The translations under genes were made by a program, and so were the position numbers. From positions 13,387,278-13,451,277 of the forward strand of contig NC_054558.1 of NCBI RefSeq assembly GCF_017654505.1: a stretch of 64,000 bases of DNA, written 5' to 3'. The notes under the pieces were generated by a model. The model was not told where the DNA came from, made no database searches, and saw only the letters and a program-made list of their open reading frames with translations. Within the stretch, counting starts at the first letter, position 1. Every line of letters starts with the position of its first letter. The stretch comes from Polyodon spathula. Lineage: Eukaryota; Chordata; Actinopteri; Acipenseriformes; Polyodontidae. Shown here piece after piece: positions 1-12,708 of this stretch.

Positions 1-955
1 TTGACACAGATGGACAGCAATATTCTCACAATAACCCTGCACCCAGGCCAGGGTTTCACAACTACCCTTGTTTCGGTGCAGTACATTATTGAAATGACCA
101 AATGTCGTGTTTCAATCAGACCCCTGGTAAATCTGTTCTGAAATGATCGCACTGTTTATCACAGAATGACTGAGTCACATCTGATTCAGTAGGTGTACTG
201 ACAGATGCTCATGAAGATAGAAGGGTGATGTGATGACCTATACTGGTTATCCAGGAATGTAAGGGCTTCAGGACCCTGGGGAACATGACAGTTGGAAGAT
301 AAATTTTGGCTTCATATTGAGGGCAGGTGGAAGGTTTGGCAGAGCTGGTAGATTCAAGTTTGGCTATTAGCTCTGCCTGTCCTCAACCAACTAACTCAGT
401 AAGAGGAGGCGACAACCCATGGGGGGGGTACAAACAACTATGATGTGCTGTTTTGCATTGTGTTATCAATTCTGGAGGTCATTTAAAACGGTCTAAATAT
501 CTGATGGGGTAAAAGGTCTTAGCCTGCCTCCAGTTTGTATAGGACAGAGTTAAGGAGAACTAACCGCCTTAGAAATTTAGGTTATTTCTCCCAGAGGGAG
601 ACAGGTTTTTGTTTTGTTGCTTTAAGGGCCAGGCGCCCAACGTAAAGTTTGTTTTCTTTTTAATAAACTTGCACAGCCTGCCATTGAACTCTTGACGCAG
701 TGCTTCCACAAACTACCCTGAAAACAGTGACATAGCTCACCTGACCTACAAGGCACAATATCAAAAACGTGGGGAAGAACTTGCTTAAAACTCATGGCTC
801 CTGATCATTTCGTTCTGAACCCCAGGGCTGGGTGGAGGGAGGGCTGGTGTATGTTTCAATAGTTCTGAACCCCAGGACTGGGTGGCGGGCTGGTGTTTCA
901 AGCACTGTGAAATAAAGTGTTTTGAGAGTTTGACAATGGTTGCTGTGGTGGTTAC
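1..955. other. DDX54 intron 4 (partial)
   Basis: No exon seen here. A ~35-bp block beginning ttctgaacccca occurs twice (about 812-850 and 861-895). The stretch 330-730 looks like a retroelement terminal repeat (see separate entry). Confidence 0.55.
330..730 (+). mobile_element. Possible solo LTR
   Basis: The stretch ends with a T-rich tract, AATAAA and 'cttgcacag', about 60 bp before the apparent 3' edge. The same AATAAACTTGCACA string ends a second LTR-like block at 14521-14534. No terminal dinucleotides or target duplication could be fixed, so the ends are approximate. It could simply be unique intron sequence with a poly(A) signal. Confidence 0.25.
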
Positions 956-3337
956 CTCCTTGGTGAACTTCATGGTCTGCAGTGCCAGCTCGCGGGTGGG
1001 TGACAGGATGAGAGCACGGGCACCTGTTTGGGCACTGGGAGCCTTCAGTCGCTCAAACATGGGGATGAGGAACGCAGCTGTCTTCCCACTTCCCGTGCGG
1101 GCCATCGCCACCACATCCTTACCATCTAGGATCAGCGGGATGGTCTGTGGGAGCCAGGATTGGGAAGAGTTTAGAAGCAGAATCAGATGTCATGCCGGGA
1201 CAGATATTTCAATATTAGAACAAAAAATGCCTGTAATGTGCAAAATTATCATGTTTGTATTTGTTTATATAATACATTTTATAAATAATAGGTCATCTGA
1301 TGGGGTAGCAGGTTTACTCTACTCCCAAGATATGGTTTACTGCTATACAGTACGAAGTAAAACAAACAAAAGAATATTTGTTTAAATTTTGAATGAATAG
1401 GCAAAAGATGAATCCCCCCCCAGCACCTATTACTAGAGGTGTAACTAAAGTCATGATGCATTACTTATGATGATGTGCAGGTAACCATGTGACTTGTACA
1501 GCAACAACTAACATGACATGGTGTTTACTGTCAATTCACGTGAAATAATCACACATGTAAACTGGCCTAATGACTGTGATGGTCTTCTTTGTAAGATGCA
1601 CAGTAAAGTGATTGATGGACCGATTCATGAGATCAACGAGATGTAATTCAAGAACCATTTGGTAGACTAAATAGCTGTACGCTTTTGATACTGCCCAGTT
1701 ATACACAGCCTTAATGATTTGTTTCCCCTTATACTTACCCTCCTCTGAATTGGTGTTGGGACTTTATATCCCTTCTTCATCACCCCTTTGTAAACAGGAT
1801 AACCCAGCCCTGCAAAGAGAGAATAGAAAAGGGCAATCAACAACACAACAGACTTTCCAAAGAAGCATGTAGTCAGAGATCTGAACTCCAGTTTTTTTCA
1901 TTGTTAAATTTCTCCTGGCTTGGAGTCAACCATTGCTTGACACCCTTGCCAATCTCAATATTCAACTAAATATGAACTGTTAGAAAGATGTCCTCTAATA
2001 ACAGAAGCTCCAGCAGCCCCGGATTTGAGTACGGCATTATGAACTTGACATGTCAATACATCAGACAAAAAAAAAAAAAAACAGACTGGTGCTTCTTACT
2101 GCATCCTTTGTGATTGACAATTAATGAATGCGTTGGTTTAAACTTCACAGTTTATTTTACAATTTACACCTTGAAAATTCAAACTGTTTTGGCCTGCGAT
2201 AGTCATTAAAGTCCTGGCCACCCCATCCAGTAAGAGTGTTGTTCTTACCCATGGACTGGAAGCCTCCGGATTTCTTCTTCTTCTTGTTCTGGGCCCGAAC
2301 GAGCTCCCTGGTGTCCGGCTCCACATCAGAAATGCAGTCTGCTGTGGGGAAGCCTGGGACCGTCCTGCCAGCCTGCACCGAGAGCACAGAACTCTCCTTA
2401 GTGATCATTGCCAACTGTGGCCATGCAAAGCAAGTAGACGAGTTTTGAAACCAATCTTACAACAGGTCCATTCTCTTCTGAAAGGTGGACTAGAAGGGAT
2501 GATCTGATCTGGATATCAATTGTGTAGACTGAACCTGACTCCTATTAACTTCAAAGGAACATAGAAGCTACAGTGCAGAGGTTAACTTTGTCTAGTAATA
2601 CATGCAAATACCACAATATAGTATTCTAGTGTTTGACTAGAAGGTTTGGATTATATAGGTTACATTTGTTAAAAAATTATATGTTATGTTGTATCGGCTA
2701 CTGTGACTACAGATGATATTATAATTATTATTAACTGGACATTTTTCAGACGGTTATCAGAAAAGTCACCATCACACAATGATAAACAACATCCCTGCTC
2801 AATAAACCAGATGAAAAGGCAATGAGACCGACAATTCTATCAGTGTTCAGTATTGTTGGTTGCAGTACGGTTTTTTTTTTTTTTTTTTTTTTTTTGGAGA
2901 GTACAGGTAGTACTACTCCAATACTCGACTGGTTAGTATGTCGTGAATCTCCCTGTGTTCATTATTATTATTCACATTCTTTCTGACATATGTTGGCTAA
3001 GTCTCCGAGGGCTGATTACTAGCTAAAAAACTGTACTGTCTGTAATTAACAAAACATAACTTCACTTTAACTACAAACATGATCAACTACAGTACAGTAA
3101 ATGTTGTAATCTTAGATGATTCACCAGTCATTACCAATAAATATTATAGTCGTGTCAGTTTCTCGATCCCAGGGGTCTGTCAGGTTTTTTATCAGATCGC
3201 ATGAAATATACCTTTCTGGAATCGTCTTCCTCGCTGACCTCGGCCGCCAACTCGAACTCCCCACCGTCCGAATCCACATCGGGATCCCGGTTCAGATGTC
3301 GTCTCTTTTTAGTAAACCTCTTCTTCCTTTGAGCCAT
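956..3337 (-). CDS. DDX54: DDX54, ATP-dependent DEAD-box RNA helicase, N-terminal part (4 coding exons, 3' part off the left edge)
   Basis: Coding exons, in gene order: 3212-3337, 2249-2372, 1739-1809, 956-1144; 510 nt, 170 codons, phases 0/1/0/0 all join. The start ATG (3335-3337) opens a basic then acidic tail ([13 protein letters not shown], then a Glu/Asp-rich stretch). Exon 2 ends in the [13 protein letters not shown] block, exon 3 carries the Q motif (VPTPIQR), exon 4 carries motif I ARTGSGKT (residues 122-129) and motif Ia PTRELA (156-161). DDX54 (DP97) is known as a nucleolar helicase in ribosome biogenesis that also binds nuclear receptors as a corepressor. The exons after motif Ia (DEAD, SAT and helicase C) should lie left of position 1; none was found in 1-955. 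No stop or frameshift in the visible part. All splice sites are GT-AG. Confidence 0.93.
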
Positions 3338-3399
3338 TTTACTCCAATTTATTTTGAGCCGTGTAAGGGAGTGAGGCTGTCAACTCAACAGGAGCCGAA

Positions 3400-3560
3400 A
3401 AATAAAATATTCTGACAAAAACACGATATAAACTTCTACTGACTAGCTTCTCAGTTTACACGTACAGCACATGCAGGACGCAGCCATCTTAGAACACACG
3501 TGGACAAGGCACTTTTTTTCGCTTGTGCTATTGCTGGACGAATACATAACATGAAAGGGG
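3400..3560 (-). promoter_or_regulatory. DDX54 promoter / first-exon region with YY1-like and E-box motifs
   Basis: Just upstream of the DDX54 start, the minus strand reads AAGATGGCTGCG (3479-3490), the classic YY1 element found at housekeeping start sites. A palindromic E-box CACGTG lies at 3497-3502. The YY1 motif includes an upstream ATG, as is common for this element. RITA1 is divergent from here (its start is at 4707), so the 3.4-4.7 kb interval could serve both genes. The transcription start itself is inferred. Confidence 0.5.
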
Positions 3561-4706
3561 GGATTATAATTTTTTGTTTAGTTTTGTTCTTATGACGGCT
3601 TTACAGTTGATATAAATAAAACACTTTTCTTATAAGTTTATTTTATTTAACTGTTTCACTGTTTCATTATATTTTTAAGATGAAAAACTGCCATATTTTC
3701 AACAGAAGTATCATTAAGTGGAGATTACGTAAGTGGCCACCCCTATTCCGAGGTACGAAGGTCTGGGCTCCAACCTCGAATCTACTAACAGCCAGGATAG
3801 GGGAGTTTTATGATTTTATTTGTATTTTCAACATAAAAATATATTATCCTGCAATAAATTAAAATAAAAACGTTATGTTTCATTAAAAATATGAATTCAG
3901 ATTTATTTTAATAAATAGTATTTATTTGAGCAATTCCTTAAATCTCTCCACCCCTCCTCAGAAAGTGTAATCCTCCGGGTGTTTTTGCACAGCTGTTTTG
4001 TGGGCCTGGTTGCCGCGCGCAATATTGCTAAGTGACGGTTTTGACAAACATGAAGTCTGCAAATATAATGCCAAAATGAGGGTGTCGTCGCACAGACGCA
4101 ATGGCTTGTAATTAAGGTTAGCATTGTAAGTAAACTACATTTGTTTCATTTTGCATTAGTACAAGTATTTAACATATGTGTTTGGTAAAGTACAATTAGG
4201 AAAATAATTAACTGTGGCACAGAGCACATAAAGAGACGTCTTTGTTTAGAATTGAAATAAAAAATGGGGTCCACACGAGAACAGAGACAGCGATAATAGT
4301 GTCTTTGCGTGGTACCAGTCCATAGACACGGTACCGTCAGCAATAGCGCTGGTCAGCTGAATGCTTTTTTCCATACAATTTGCAGACTTTTATGGAACTT
4401 ACACCATCGTCAAATTTGCACGCCTCTTTGTTTAATAAAATAAAACTAATTTAGGCTGCAAAGGCTAATGTTTCAAAATCAGAAACAAACTGCTTCATTA
4501 TAGTGGAGGAAACGCCTTAAAAACCTGCGCATCTGATAGTGCAGAGAAGCGAGGGTTTAAAAGCTTGCTTAAGCGCATATAAGCATCCTCCTGTGTTGTT
4601 TGTGTGCAATCAAAGCCCTTTGAAGATAATTAGTGTGGTTTGTTTTCCAGGCAGGATCCGCAGTCGCTGAGCCTGGGACGTTCCGTGAAAGCGGTGCTAG
4701 TCTCAG
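3561..4706. other. Intergenic DNA between DDX54 and RITA1, including RITA1 5' leader
   Basis: AT-rich DNA without coding signal. A good acceptor (TTTTCCAG) at about 4644-4651 precedes a short leader that runs into the RITA1 ATG at 4707, so RITA1 probably has an untranslated first exon upstream in this interval. I could not place that exon. Confidence 0.45.
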
Positions 4707-6743
4707 ATGTCTGTCGAGTTGGCAGTGACCGGCGTGCAGGCCTTCCGTGCCCCGTCCAGGGCAGGAGGGGGCTGCAGAGGGGGTGTTCTAGGAGGAGTGC
4801 TAATCAGTGATGCCAGGAGAGATGGAGCGTCGAAGTCCCAGCTCTGGCATCCCGCCAGGCCAGAGGTTCCCAGGACGCCTCTTTCAAAGAGCTCCCCGCT
4901 CAGCAGCGCTAACCTCAAAAAGAAGAACAAATACAGGTGGGTCCCACCGTGCTTCTACATGCACACTGCAGGATTCTCACATTATGATTATTATTTTTTT
5001 TTATGGTTGTATTGAAGTAGACAGAATGATGAGTTGGAAAATACCTGAGGAATGTGTTTATGCCCTCATAGCTCTTTCATTGTTTTCATCATGCCTCTTA
5101 AGATCGTAGCCTGTAACAACCTTTCCTTGCTATGTTGCAAGAGAGGTTTGGGGCAGTTCTCGTGCAGTATATTTGACTGTCAAGGTGTCAGAACCTGTTA
5201 AGCAGAAACCTTCTCATAGAACCTGTTACCAAGCACAGACTGTGGAACTTCAGTTGTGTGGGAGGAGCATTGATTGATTGGCTGCAGCTGTTTGACAATG
5301 CCTAATACAGTAATGATGTGTTTTATACTGCTGTTACACTTGCTGCCAGGTAATCGCTAATACATGTAGACAGAACAATCGCTGCAGCTTCCAGGTACGC
5401 AGTCACTTATTGTGCTGCAGCTCACATCGGATTGCAGCTAAAACACTGGAAATTGAAAAACCGCATAGAAAGCCATTGGTTAGAAAACTGCAGAAGTGCA
5501 TTTCAAATACGCGCATGCCGTATACCAAAATAAAGTTTAAAAAAGAAAAAAAAAAGTGCACCAGTGATACTGTTAGAATATATAACTAAATGGATTTTTA
5601 AATCTTGTTTTTTTTTTCTTTTTGAACAGACAAGAGCTAATAAAAGAATGGCATGGATCTTGCATGTTCCTGTGTGAAAGACACGCACATTATGTATTTG
5701 TTTTTCTAATGGTGTTTTTGTCTAAGCTGTTGGTGAAGATGCGTCTCTCGCTCCTTGGAGATATTTCAGTGCTCCTCTTCCTCATCCCTCACTTTGCTGC
5801 AAGCATGCACATGAAGGAATGCAGTCCACTTTGAAACCGCATCAGTCCTAGCTTGATTAGTAGCATAGTGAGAGGCTTCTTGGAAAGGAAAACACGTCTT
5901 GGATTCATTGTAGACTGAATTGCTTTATTTGACTTCTACTGAAATTGCAGGTGGAAATCATATAGAAATGCGGTTAGGTTGGGAGGCAGGGGGAGTGGGG
6001 GTGTGGTTTGTTCACCAATTCCTACACATTATTATTTAATTTATTTTTACCCTGATGTGTGTTTAGACCCTGTAGCAATCAGAAGTGGATGATGTGAATT
6101 AGCTGTGTTTGCCTTGTTGAGTTGGCTTGTCCTGGCGTATGTTATATTGACTGTATGTAACTCTAATCAGCTGTCTGACACAGTCAGATAAAATGCTGAA
6201 AGACGAATGGTTTGAAAGGAGACCTGTGGATGTCTGTTTTTCAGGTTGAAGAGCCACACTCCTACCTATTGCGATGAGTCCCTATTTGGCTCCCCTGAGG
6301 AGGGCCCTGCCTGGAAGTCCCCCTGGACAAAGAAGGATGATACTCGTAAATCCCGCCCTCTCCTCTGGACCCCGCCCACTGTACACACCTGCACCACACA
6401 GGCCCCTCCCACAAACACAGCCAAAGCGCCCCCCTTGAAAGAAGCCCCACTGGAAACTCAGTGTGGCAGCAGAGAGTTCCTCTATGAAAGTAAGAGGGAT
6501 TTCTGGAACCCCCCAGAGAGTGAGGAAGACGAGGGAATGGGGCCCAACATGTCCTGGGTAGGTGAAAAAGGAGCTACAAGGAATTCTAGGGAAGTGGAAC
6601 TGAGACAGAGACCTGCTTCAGCGTTCACAGACCTCGCAGGGAGGCAAGCTAATGGCAGGGTCCGGTCAGCCAGCCTGAGTAAGCCCGTCTGGAGACCCAA
6701 GACCACAGGCTCCATCAAGACTAAACCCCCCTGGAAGTACTAA
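4707..6743 (+). CDS. RITA1: RITA1, RBPJ-interacting and tubulin-associated protein
   Basis: Two coding exons, 4707-4936 and 6245-6743, join in phase (AG|G) to give 242 residues; the human protein is 269. Exon 1 starts MSVELAVTGVQ and ends KKKNKYR. Exon 2 opens with LKSHTPTYCDESLFGSP, the most conserved block of the family. The tetrapeptide L-W-T-P within RPLLWTPPT is the RAM-like hydrophobic-W-hydrophobic-P motif by which RITA1 binds RBPJ. The protein ends KPPWKY, like the conserved C-terminus that lies in the tubulin-binding part. Known role: exports RBPJ from the nucleus, dampens Notch signalling and binds microtubules. The N-terminal part (about residues 14-65) resembles the family poorly, and the first 'DETLFG' copy known from mammals was not seen. 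Confidence 0.9.
4937..6244 (+). other. RITA1 intron
   Basis: GTGGGT donor at 4937 and TTTTTCAG acceptor ending at 6244. No repeat element or gene recognised inside. Confidence 0.8.
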
Positions 6744-7510
6744 ACTGACCAGCTAACCAAGAAGAAGCATTGGTGCAGCAAGTATCAAGATGAAAGAGCT
6801 GTGCATCATGGTTTGTGATAGAGTGCTAAGTGGACATACAGGAAGGAATCTATCTCGCAGGGCTGTGTTGAACCTGAAGTCTTTTCCCGAATGGTAAAGG
6901 TGATTTGGACAAGTCGTTCTCCTTCCTAGGGATGGTAAAGGGACCTGTAGGTGGTGCATGTATATGTCCTACTGCATGATTTGGATGAAGGGTGAGGTGA
7001 GATTTACACATTGGTTAATGTTTGTATGACACCTTGAGATTAGTTTTGCACTAAATGTGTGTGTGTGTGTGTTTGTATAATGGAAAGGGACCACAAACAA
7101 ACATGGACAGAAAATACATATTTTTAATTTTGGTTTTATTTTTTTTTTGCTGGATATCTTATAGCTATGTAGACGGGTACACGCACTTATATGAAGTGTC
7201 CAGAACACTCAATTTAGAAGTAATCTACTGAAACAGTTTTAAGTATTATTTACTGATTGCTACTACTGTCTTCTAGACCCCCTTGTAAATGAGATGCTAA
7301 TCTAAATGGGTTCTCATCCTGGTTAAATAAGAAAGAATTGAATTAAAAAGCTCAATCATACTGTAGTTCTGGATCACATTGATAATTTGATGAAAGGATG
7401 GAGGGACAGCATACAGTTTTGCAGTATTACCACAGTATATCTGATTTGTTTGTGCAGATAATCAAATCCACAATCCTCTCCCTGTTTATAAAATGAATTT
7501 GAGTTTGATT

Positions 7511-7516
7511 AATAAA
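7511..7516 (+). terminator. Candidate RITA1 poly(A) signal (AATAAA)
   Basis: AATAAA about 770 bp after the RITA1 stop, followed by TG/T-rich sequence. The interval 6744-7510 would then be 3' UTR; it includes a short GT microsatellite near 7055-7071. Confidence 0.5.
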
Positions 7517-9248
7517 GTACTTATTTCATACAAGTGATGTTGGTATTTGTATAAATGTTTGTATAAATTAATTAAAAGATGTGATACCTTTTATTAGACT
7601 AAACTAAACAGTAATTTAATCATACACTTTCAATATGTCAAAGGTCTCTTCTTCAGGGAAAAGCTTTCCTACTTTCACATGAAGAGATCTTTGAGCAGCG
7701 CTCCAGATAAGGTTTTGGGTCTGGGAATAACTTGCCCTCTAATTTTAACACAGAGTAAAATGTATTTTCAGGGGGTAAAATGCAACATTACCTTGAAGTC
7801 ATAAGTAATCTCAATAAATACTGTACAATATTTAATGGTAATGGGAGAGGCATTAAAAAGAGCCTTCCATTATAACTGCAATCTTACTTTGAACTACAGT
7901 ACAGCCATGTGTGTGTTCTACAAGGTTCTTTATCGGCTCAGCATTTTTTTTTTCAAGGTATCACACTGAATCTATAAATTAATTACATTAATTATATTTT
8001 AACTTTAAATCCTTAAACTTGGTGAACACGTTCACTTCAATATCAAGCCGTACTAGTAAATACAATAAGGACATTCATTAATAAGTTATACAAAAGTTAG
8101 TTTAATATTATAGGAACCTTTCTTTAGAGGTTGCCTCTGGCGATGGTTCCAGTTGGATTTGTAGTAGGACAGGGGTGTTTACACCTCAAACTGTGTCAAT
8201 TTTTCTTATTCTTGCTGCGATTGGCTGCAAAGACAACAGGGCTAGCCAGAGATTGGATAATGTTTGTTGAGTTGTTTTTTCTTGTGTACAGTATCCTAGT
8301 AACTGAAGATATGGTATTCTGGGAGCTGTAGTTGTTAGTGGAAGTTTTATTGCTATGCATATTTTTACGCAGTAAATTCAAATTGAGTGCATATTTCGAC
8401 TTTTTTAATGCGTAAAAATGGCAGGTATGCCACTTATCTGGACCGCTGCCTTTGAGGTCTTGAAAGCTTGTGATTATTTATTTATATTGTTTAATTAGTC
8501 TTTTTGTCTAACATCTCTGGACTGATACGGCTACCATTAATATATAAAATATTTGAATGTGTTATTGTTTTTTATTTTTATGAAAATACCATTAAATAAA
8601 AATATTTCTTTCTCAAAAAGGTCCTTGTCTCTGAACACAATGAGTACTGTTATTCACTGAGAGGTAGTCCTTATTTAAAGAAGCCTACATACAGTCAGTT
8701 AGACTGTCACACTGCAGATAAAATAGGATGTAATATTGACAGCCCATTTGGAGATAATGATGCAAATGTTTTTTGGGGGTATAGACTTGTTTTACGCAAT
8801 ACCAATAATATTTCTGAAGCATCACAAGTGCCCCTGTTAAAAATCAGAGGTACTGTATCTAGGCCACAATTGTAACAATATTCACCTTCTGAGACACAGG
8901 CTTTGTGTGCGTCTCTGCAATGCAAACAGCTGAGTTCTTAGGGTGAACAATAAGGACACAAAGCATTTCTAGTTGAATGTAGTTTTCTTTTTATAGAATA
9001 CATCCAATTGATATATTTCTCTCAATGGACTCAGAGGAAGAGTGCCACACGATGTGTATGTACATTAACAGAATCATTAGCACAGCGCGTTCGCTTCACA
9101 GTGTAGAGAAAGTACAGCTGCTTTTAACAAGCAGTAGTTTTTTTTTATTCTGGTTCAATTCATTCTCTTGATTGAATAATAAAACAAGATGCTTACTGAT
9201 CCTTGAAATCGGTTCTTTATCAAACATGGCCAAATACACAGTCGGCTC
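7517..9248. other. Intergenic DNA, RITA1 to IQCD
   Basis: AT-rich, no coding exon recognised. Positions about 7580-7680 (ACCTTTTATTAGACTAA ... GTCTCTTCTTCAGG) resemble an old interspersed repeat common in fish and amphibians, but I cannot name the family. Confidence 0.4.
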
Positions 9249-9761
9249 TCATAAACTCCGGTATATGGGATTTTGCCCGGGGGTGGGCCATGTACCTTTT
9301 GCTTTCTAGCTCCGTCCAGGAACGTCTGTCAGCGATGATTCTTTTTTTGTTCGAAAGAAGAGGAGTCATGCTTCAATTCAAGTCCAAATTTGACACGATA
9401 CTCAGCCAAATAAGGATTTTAGAGCCATGTGCACATCAAACTTCAAAGAGGGGCGTGTGCACAGAGACGCATTGCAGACATAGTCTGATGTTTTGGCTTA
9501 TAACTCCGTCCATGAAAGTCTGTCATCAAACTTCAAAGAGGGGAGTGACCAGAAAAAACACAGCTGTGAGGACTGCAGACATTGTGACGTCTTGCCTTAT
9601 GACTCCATGCACGTACATCTCATATTGATCAATTAGATCTTATTTGAGAGACGAGTTTTCAGGCTTCACAACAACCCTACCCCTGACATGTACACAGCAA
9701 AGTGAGGAGGTTACAAACGTGTAACACCACAGTGAAAGACTCCATATACCGGAGTTTATGA
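9249..9761. mobile_element. Inverted-repeat element of unknown family
   Basis: A perfect 20-bp inverted repeat bounds it: left arm 9249-9268, right arm 9742-9761 (core ACTCCGGTATATGG). Inside are degenerate direct repeats: CATCAAACTTCAAAGAGGGG twice (about 9435 and 9523), and 'ctccgtcca...gtctgtca' copies near 9310 and 9507. No clear target duplication flanks the arms, so the inverted repeat could be internal to a larger element. No protein is encoded. Confidence 0.5.
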
Positions 9762-10600
9762 TTCCCACGACCCTCTTCTTCTTCCACGCAAACCTAAGGA
9801 ACAGCCAACTGTACCAACATTGAACCAAAAGCTTGAGGGGTCTTGCAGTCCCACTTTTATTTGAAGTCGTGCAGCGGTGGTTTGCTTAAAGGATTTTTTG
9901 TTTAAACCTTTTATTTTCTTCCTGTGTTTTGTTCCTTTTTTTGTTTGCTGCAGTTCCGCTCTGGGTCGCTATCCCACTTTCAACACCACCTGTGGCAGGA
10001 TTGCATCACGGCCAAGGCTGTTAACCGGCAGCAAGGACTGTCACACACTTTTACTAACAACAACCAGGAACAAAAAAGGTTTACGCAAAACTTAATACTT
10101 TTTTTTTCTCATAAAGTGTATTACAGGAAGTGAGGGGTAGTGGAAACAAAGTACATATGAAAAGCACAGTGTTATGGGCAGAATAGTCTCCTGAGTGACA
10201 GTGAAACTACAGTCTGGAAAAGAAAAGGAGGCTAAAGATAGGTAAGAAAAGATTTTTAAAGACTTTTAAAAACTAAAAATGACCATGCATTTGCTCAGTC
10301 TACCAGTGGGTAATCTGCTGCCAGTTGTTTTTCTTGCCTTCTTCCCTTTCCCTTTGTTTCCCTTCTTCTTGCTCTTTATAATCTTGCGCACCTTGTACCC
10401 TTTCCAAAGAGTCTGGATGCGCATGGCAGTGTGGATCATGAGGACGAGCTCACGCTGCTCCTGCTCCTTCTTCTCCCGGACCAGACGGTTTTGAGTGAGT
10501 TTGTACAGTAAGACAGTGAAAAGGTAGCGTGCTACCAACATATAGCAAGCAAAGTCTGAAAAAGGGAGCTTGCATATAACATCTTTAACTATCAGCTCCA

Positions 10601-12043
10601 AATCAATAAGTCAAAGAAAAAGGAGCTTGCTTTTAATAACTGGACTGCAACACTGCTAGTACCATCCAGCAAATACCCACGTAAATAATATGTCAGAAGA
10701 AAGCAGCATACAACATTTTAAACTGCAAGCTCTGAATAATATCTAGAAAACACCCAATAATTAATAAACTTGAAGATTCCCCAAAGATTGTTTAAAGGAT
10801 ATTAACATAGAAATAACATTACATCATTAAAAAAGAAGATAACTAGTGATTTAAAGACTCAATTAATGGACTGAATTGAGCTACCAGGAATGGTTAATTT
10901 TACTGGAAGAATGTATGTTTTGTTAAACAAAGACTGAAAGGGACACCGCGCTACAAGACATCACGCATGCTCAACGCTGCATCAACTCTGCAAAACAATG
11001 CGCATTCCCATCCATCCATCCATCCATTACAGGGTCGAGGTCAATGCATATTCCCAATTAAAATAAAGAATAGGAAGACTTACAGAAACTACACTTGGGG
11101 GAATTAAATACAATGTATATTTGCAGAAAGATTGATAGTGGTATAATGTAAAATGGGTCTGTGTTATATTTAGTTGTCTTACAAAAAGAAAGGTTAGTAT
11201 TAATCTTCAATGAAAGTAAATTACAGCTAACAGCTAAAATATTTACAAGGTGATCTATGAACTTGAATAAGGGTGGCTGAATGTTATCTTCTTAAAGAAC
11301 AGATGAATGGGTGTTAAACTAATTAAAGGATATATTTTTAACAACAGATTGATAAAGAACAACTAAGAATGATGACCTATTAATATCCTATTAATTATAA
11401 TTAATTCATTTATATTCATTTATCTCCTGACTCATACTTACTCAATCATCCTGCTTGCATATTCATATTAATAGATCTACTGAATTAGTTCTTAAAGAAT
11501 GCACATTTTTATAGACAGTTAATGTAATGCTTTCAATGTAATTGACATTTACACTAACATTTTGCCTAACCAGTACCGCTTACTGAGATTAAATAGCTGA
11601 TTTATTATATTTTGATATTAACCTTTCCTACTTTCATACTGCATTTTATTCACAAACTTTTGATAAAGGTCATAAAAGACAGAACAGTGTTGCATGTTTT
11701 ATTGTGCAATTGTTAAATGAATTAAACCATTACATGAATTATCTTAAATGGGTTCTTTAAACTTCTGGGTTTTAAAATGTATTCTTATAAAGCAATACAT
11801 GCATTAAGATAATTCAAAACATTCATAATCATAATAAGTTGCTCTTTTGCATCCCTGCTCTTCGTGTCATGTCCAGAGTAGACTAGATCCACAGGACAGT
11901 GCAGCACTAACAGCATCTAGGGCACTGCTTGAGCTCTGGCTCAAACAGAATAGTGCCCTTTACTATCCTTCAGGCAGGAATCAGTGTCCTGCAGTGACAT
12001 GACCCCCCTGCACATTGTATACCTCAGGATAGAACTTCTTTAC
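10601..12043. other. IQCD intron, AT-rich
   Basis: No exon or repeat family recognised. The coiled-coil exon that the DRC10 family normally has between the QKYDADMGE exon and the IQ-motif exon should lie here but is not visible. A short (CATC)n run sits near 11008-11027. Confidence 0.5.
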
Positions 12044-12551
12044 CTGTTTCTCTCCCATGTCTGCATCATATTTCTGTATCCATTTTTCAATCTCTGTTTC
12101 CACTATGTACCCTCTAGGAGTGGGTGTTAAATGCCTCAGATATTTTGTATGCTGAGCCATGATCAATACAATGCGATTAAAGCATCACACCTCAATCACA
12201 CTGCATCCTGTGTCAAAGCTGAAGGAAAAATAAAAATTGAATTAAAATGGAGACCATTTTTGTTACTGTAATTCTGTTGGATTTTAAAGACTGAACAACT
12301 GTTTCATATCCTACAATATTTCCATTCTGTTTTAACTGTCTACCACAGGCAATTTAGTGGATTACTATGCCTAGGCCCTATACCATCTATTTCCAACATG
12401 TTGCCAAAATGAACTGTGATTTACTGTAGCATGATTCAACAATGTGTGCACTGTGCTTTATAATACTAAGGGTGCTTACTGGGACACACCATGCAATAGA
12501 AACAATGTGAAACAAGCTGCAGAGCAGAGAAACGCTGTGGGTGATAAAGTG

Positions 12552-12708
12552 TTCAGCGGCACTGTGTTATTGTTCTAGATCACCTTCCTGAGTGCCAGCA
12601 CGGACTCGCAGTTCTCTGTGATCAGGTTGTTTAGCAGCACTGTGTTATTGCACTAGCTCACCTTCCTGAGTGCCAGCTTGGACTCAGTTCTCTGTGATCA
12701 GGTTGTTC
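12552..12708 (-). repeat. Tandem duplication of the IQCD exon 3/donor junction
   Basis: About 78 bp spanning the end of exon 3 and its splice donor occurs twice in tandem (about 12552-12628 and 12629-12708). The exon-proximal copy has lost 2 nt and reads a TGA stop. The distal copy keeps an open frame (ENCESVLALRK) and reads GTGATC instead of GTGAGC at the donor. Confidence 0.75.

Noticed and set aside
882..1385. 167-codon open frame on the plus strand
   Set aside because: Antisense shadow of DDX54 exon 4, extended by chance into introns.
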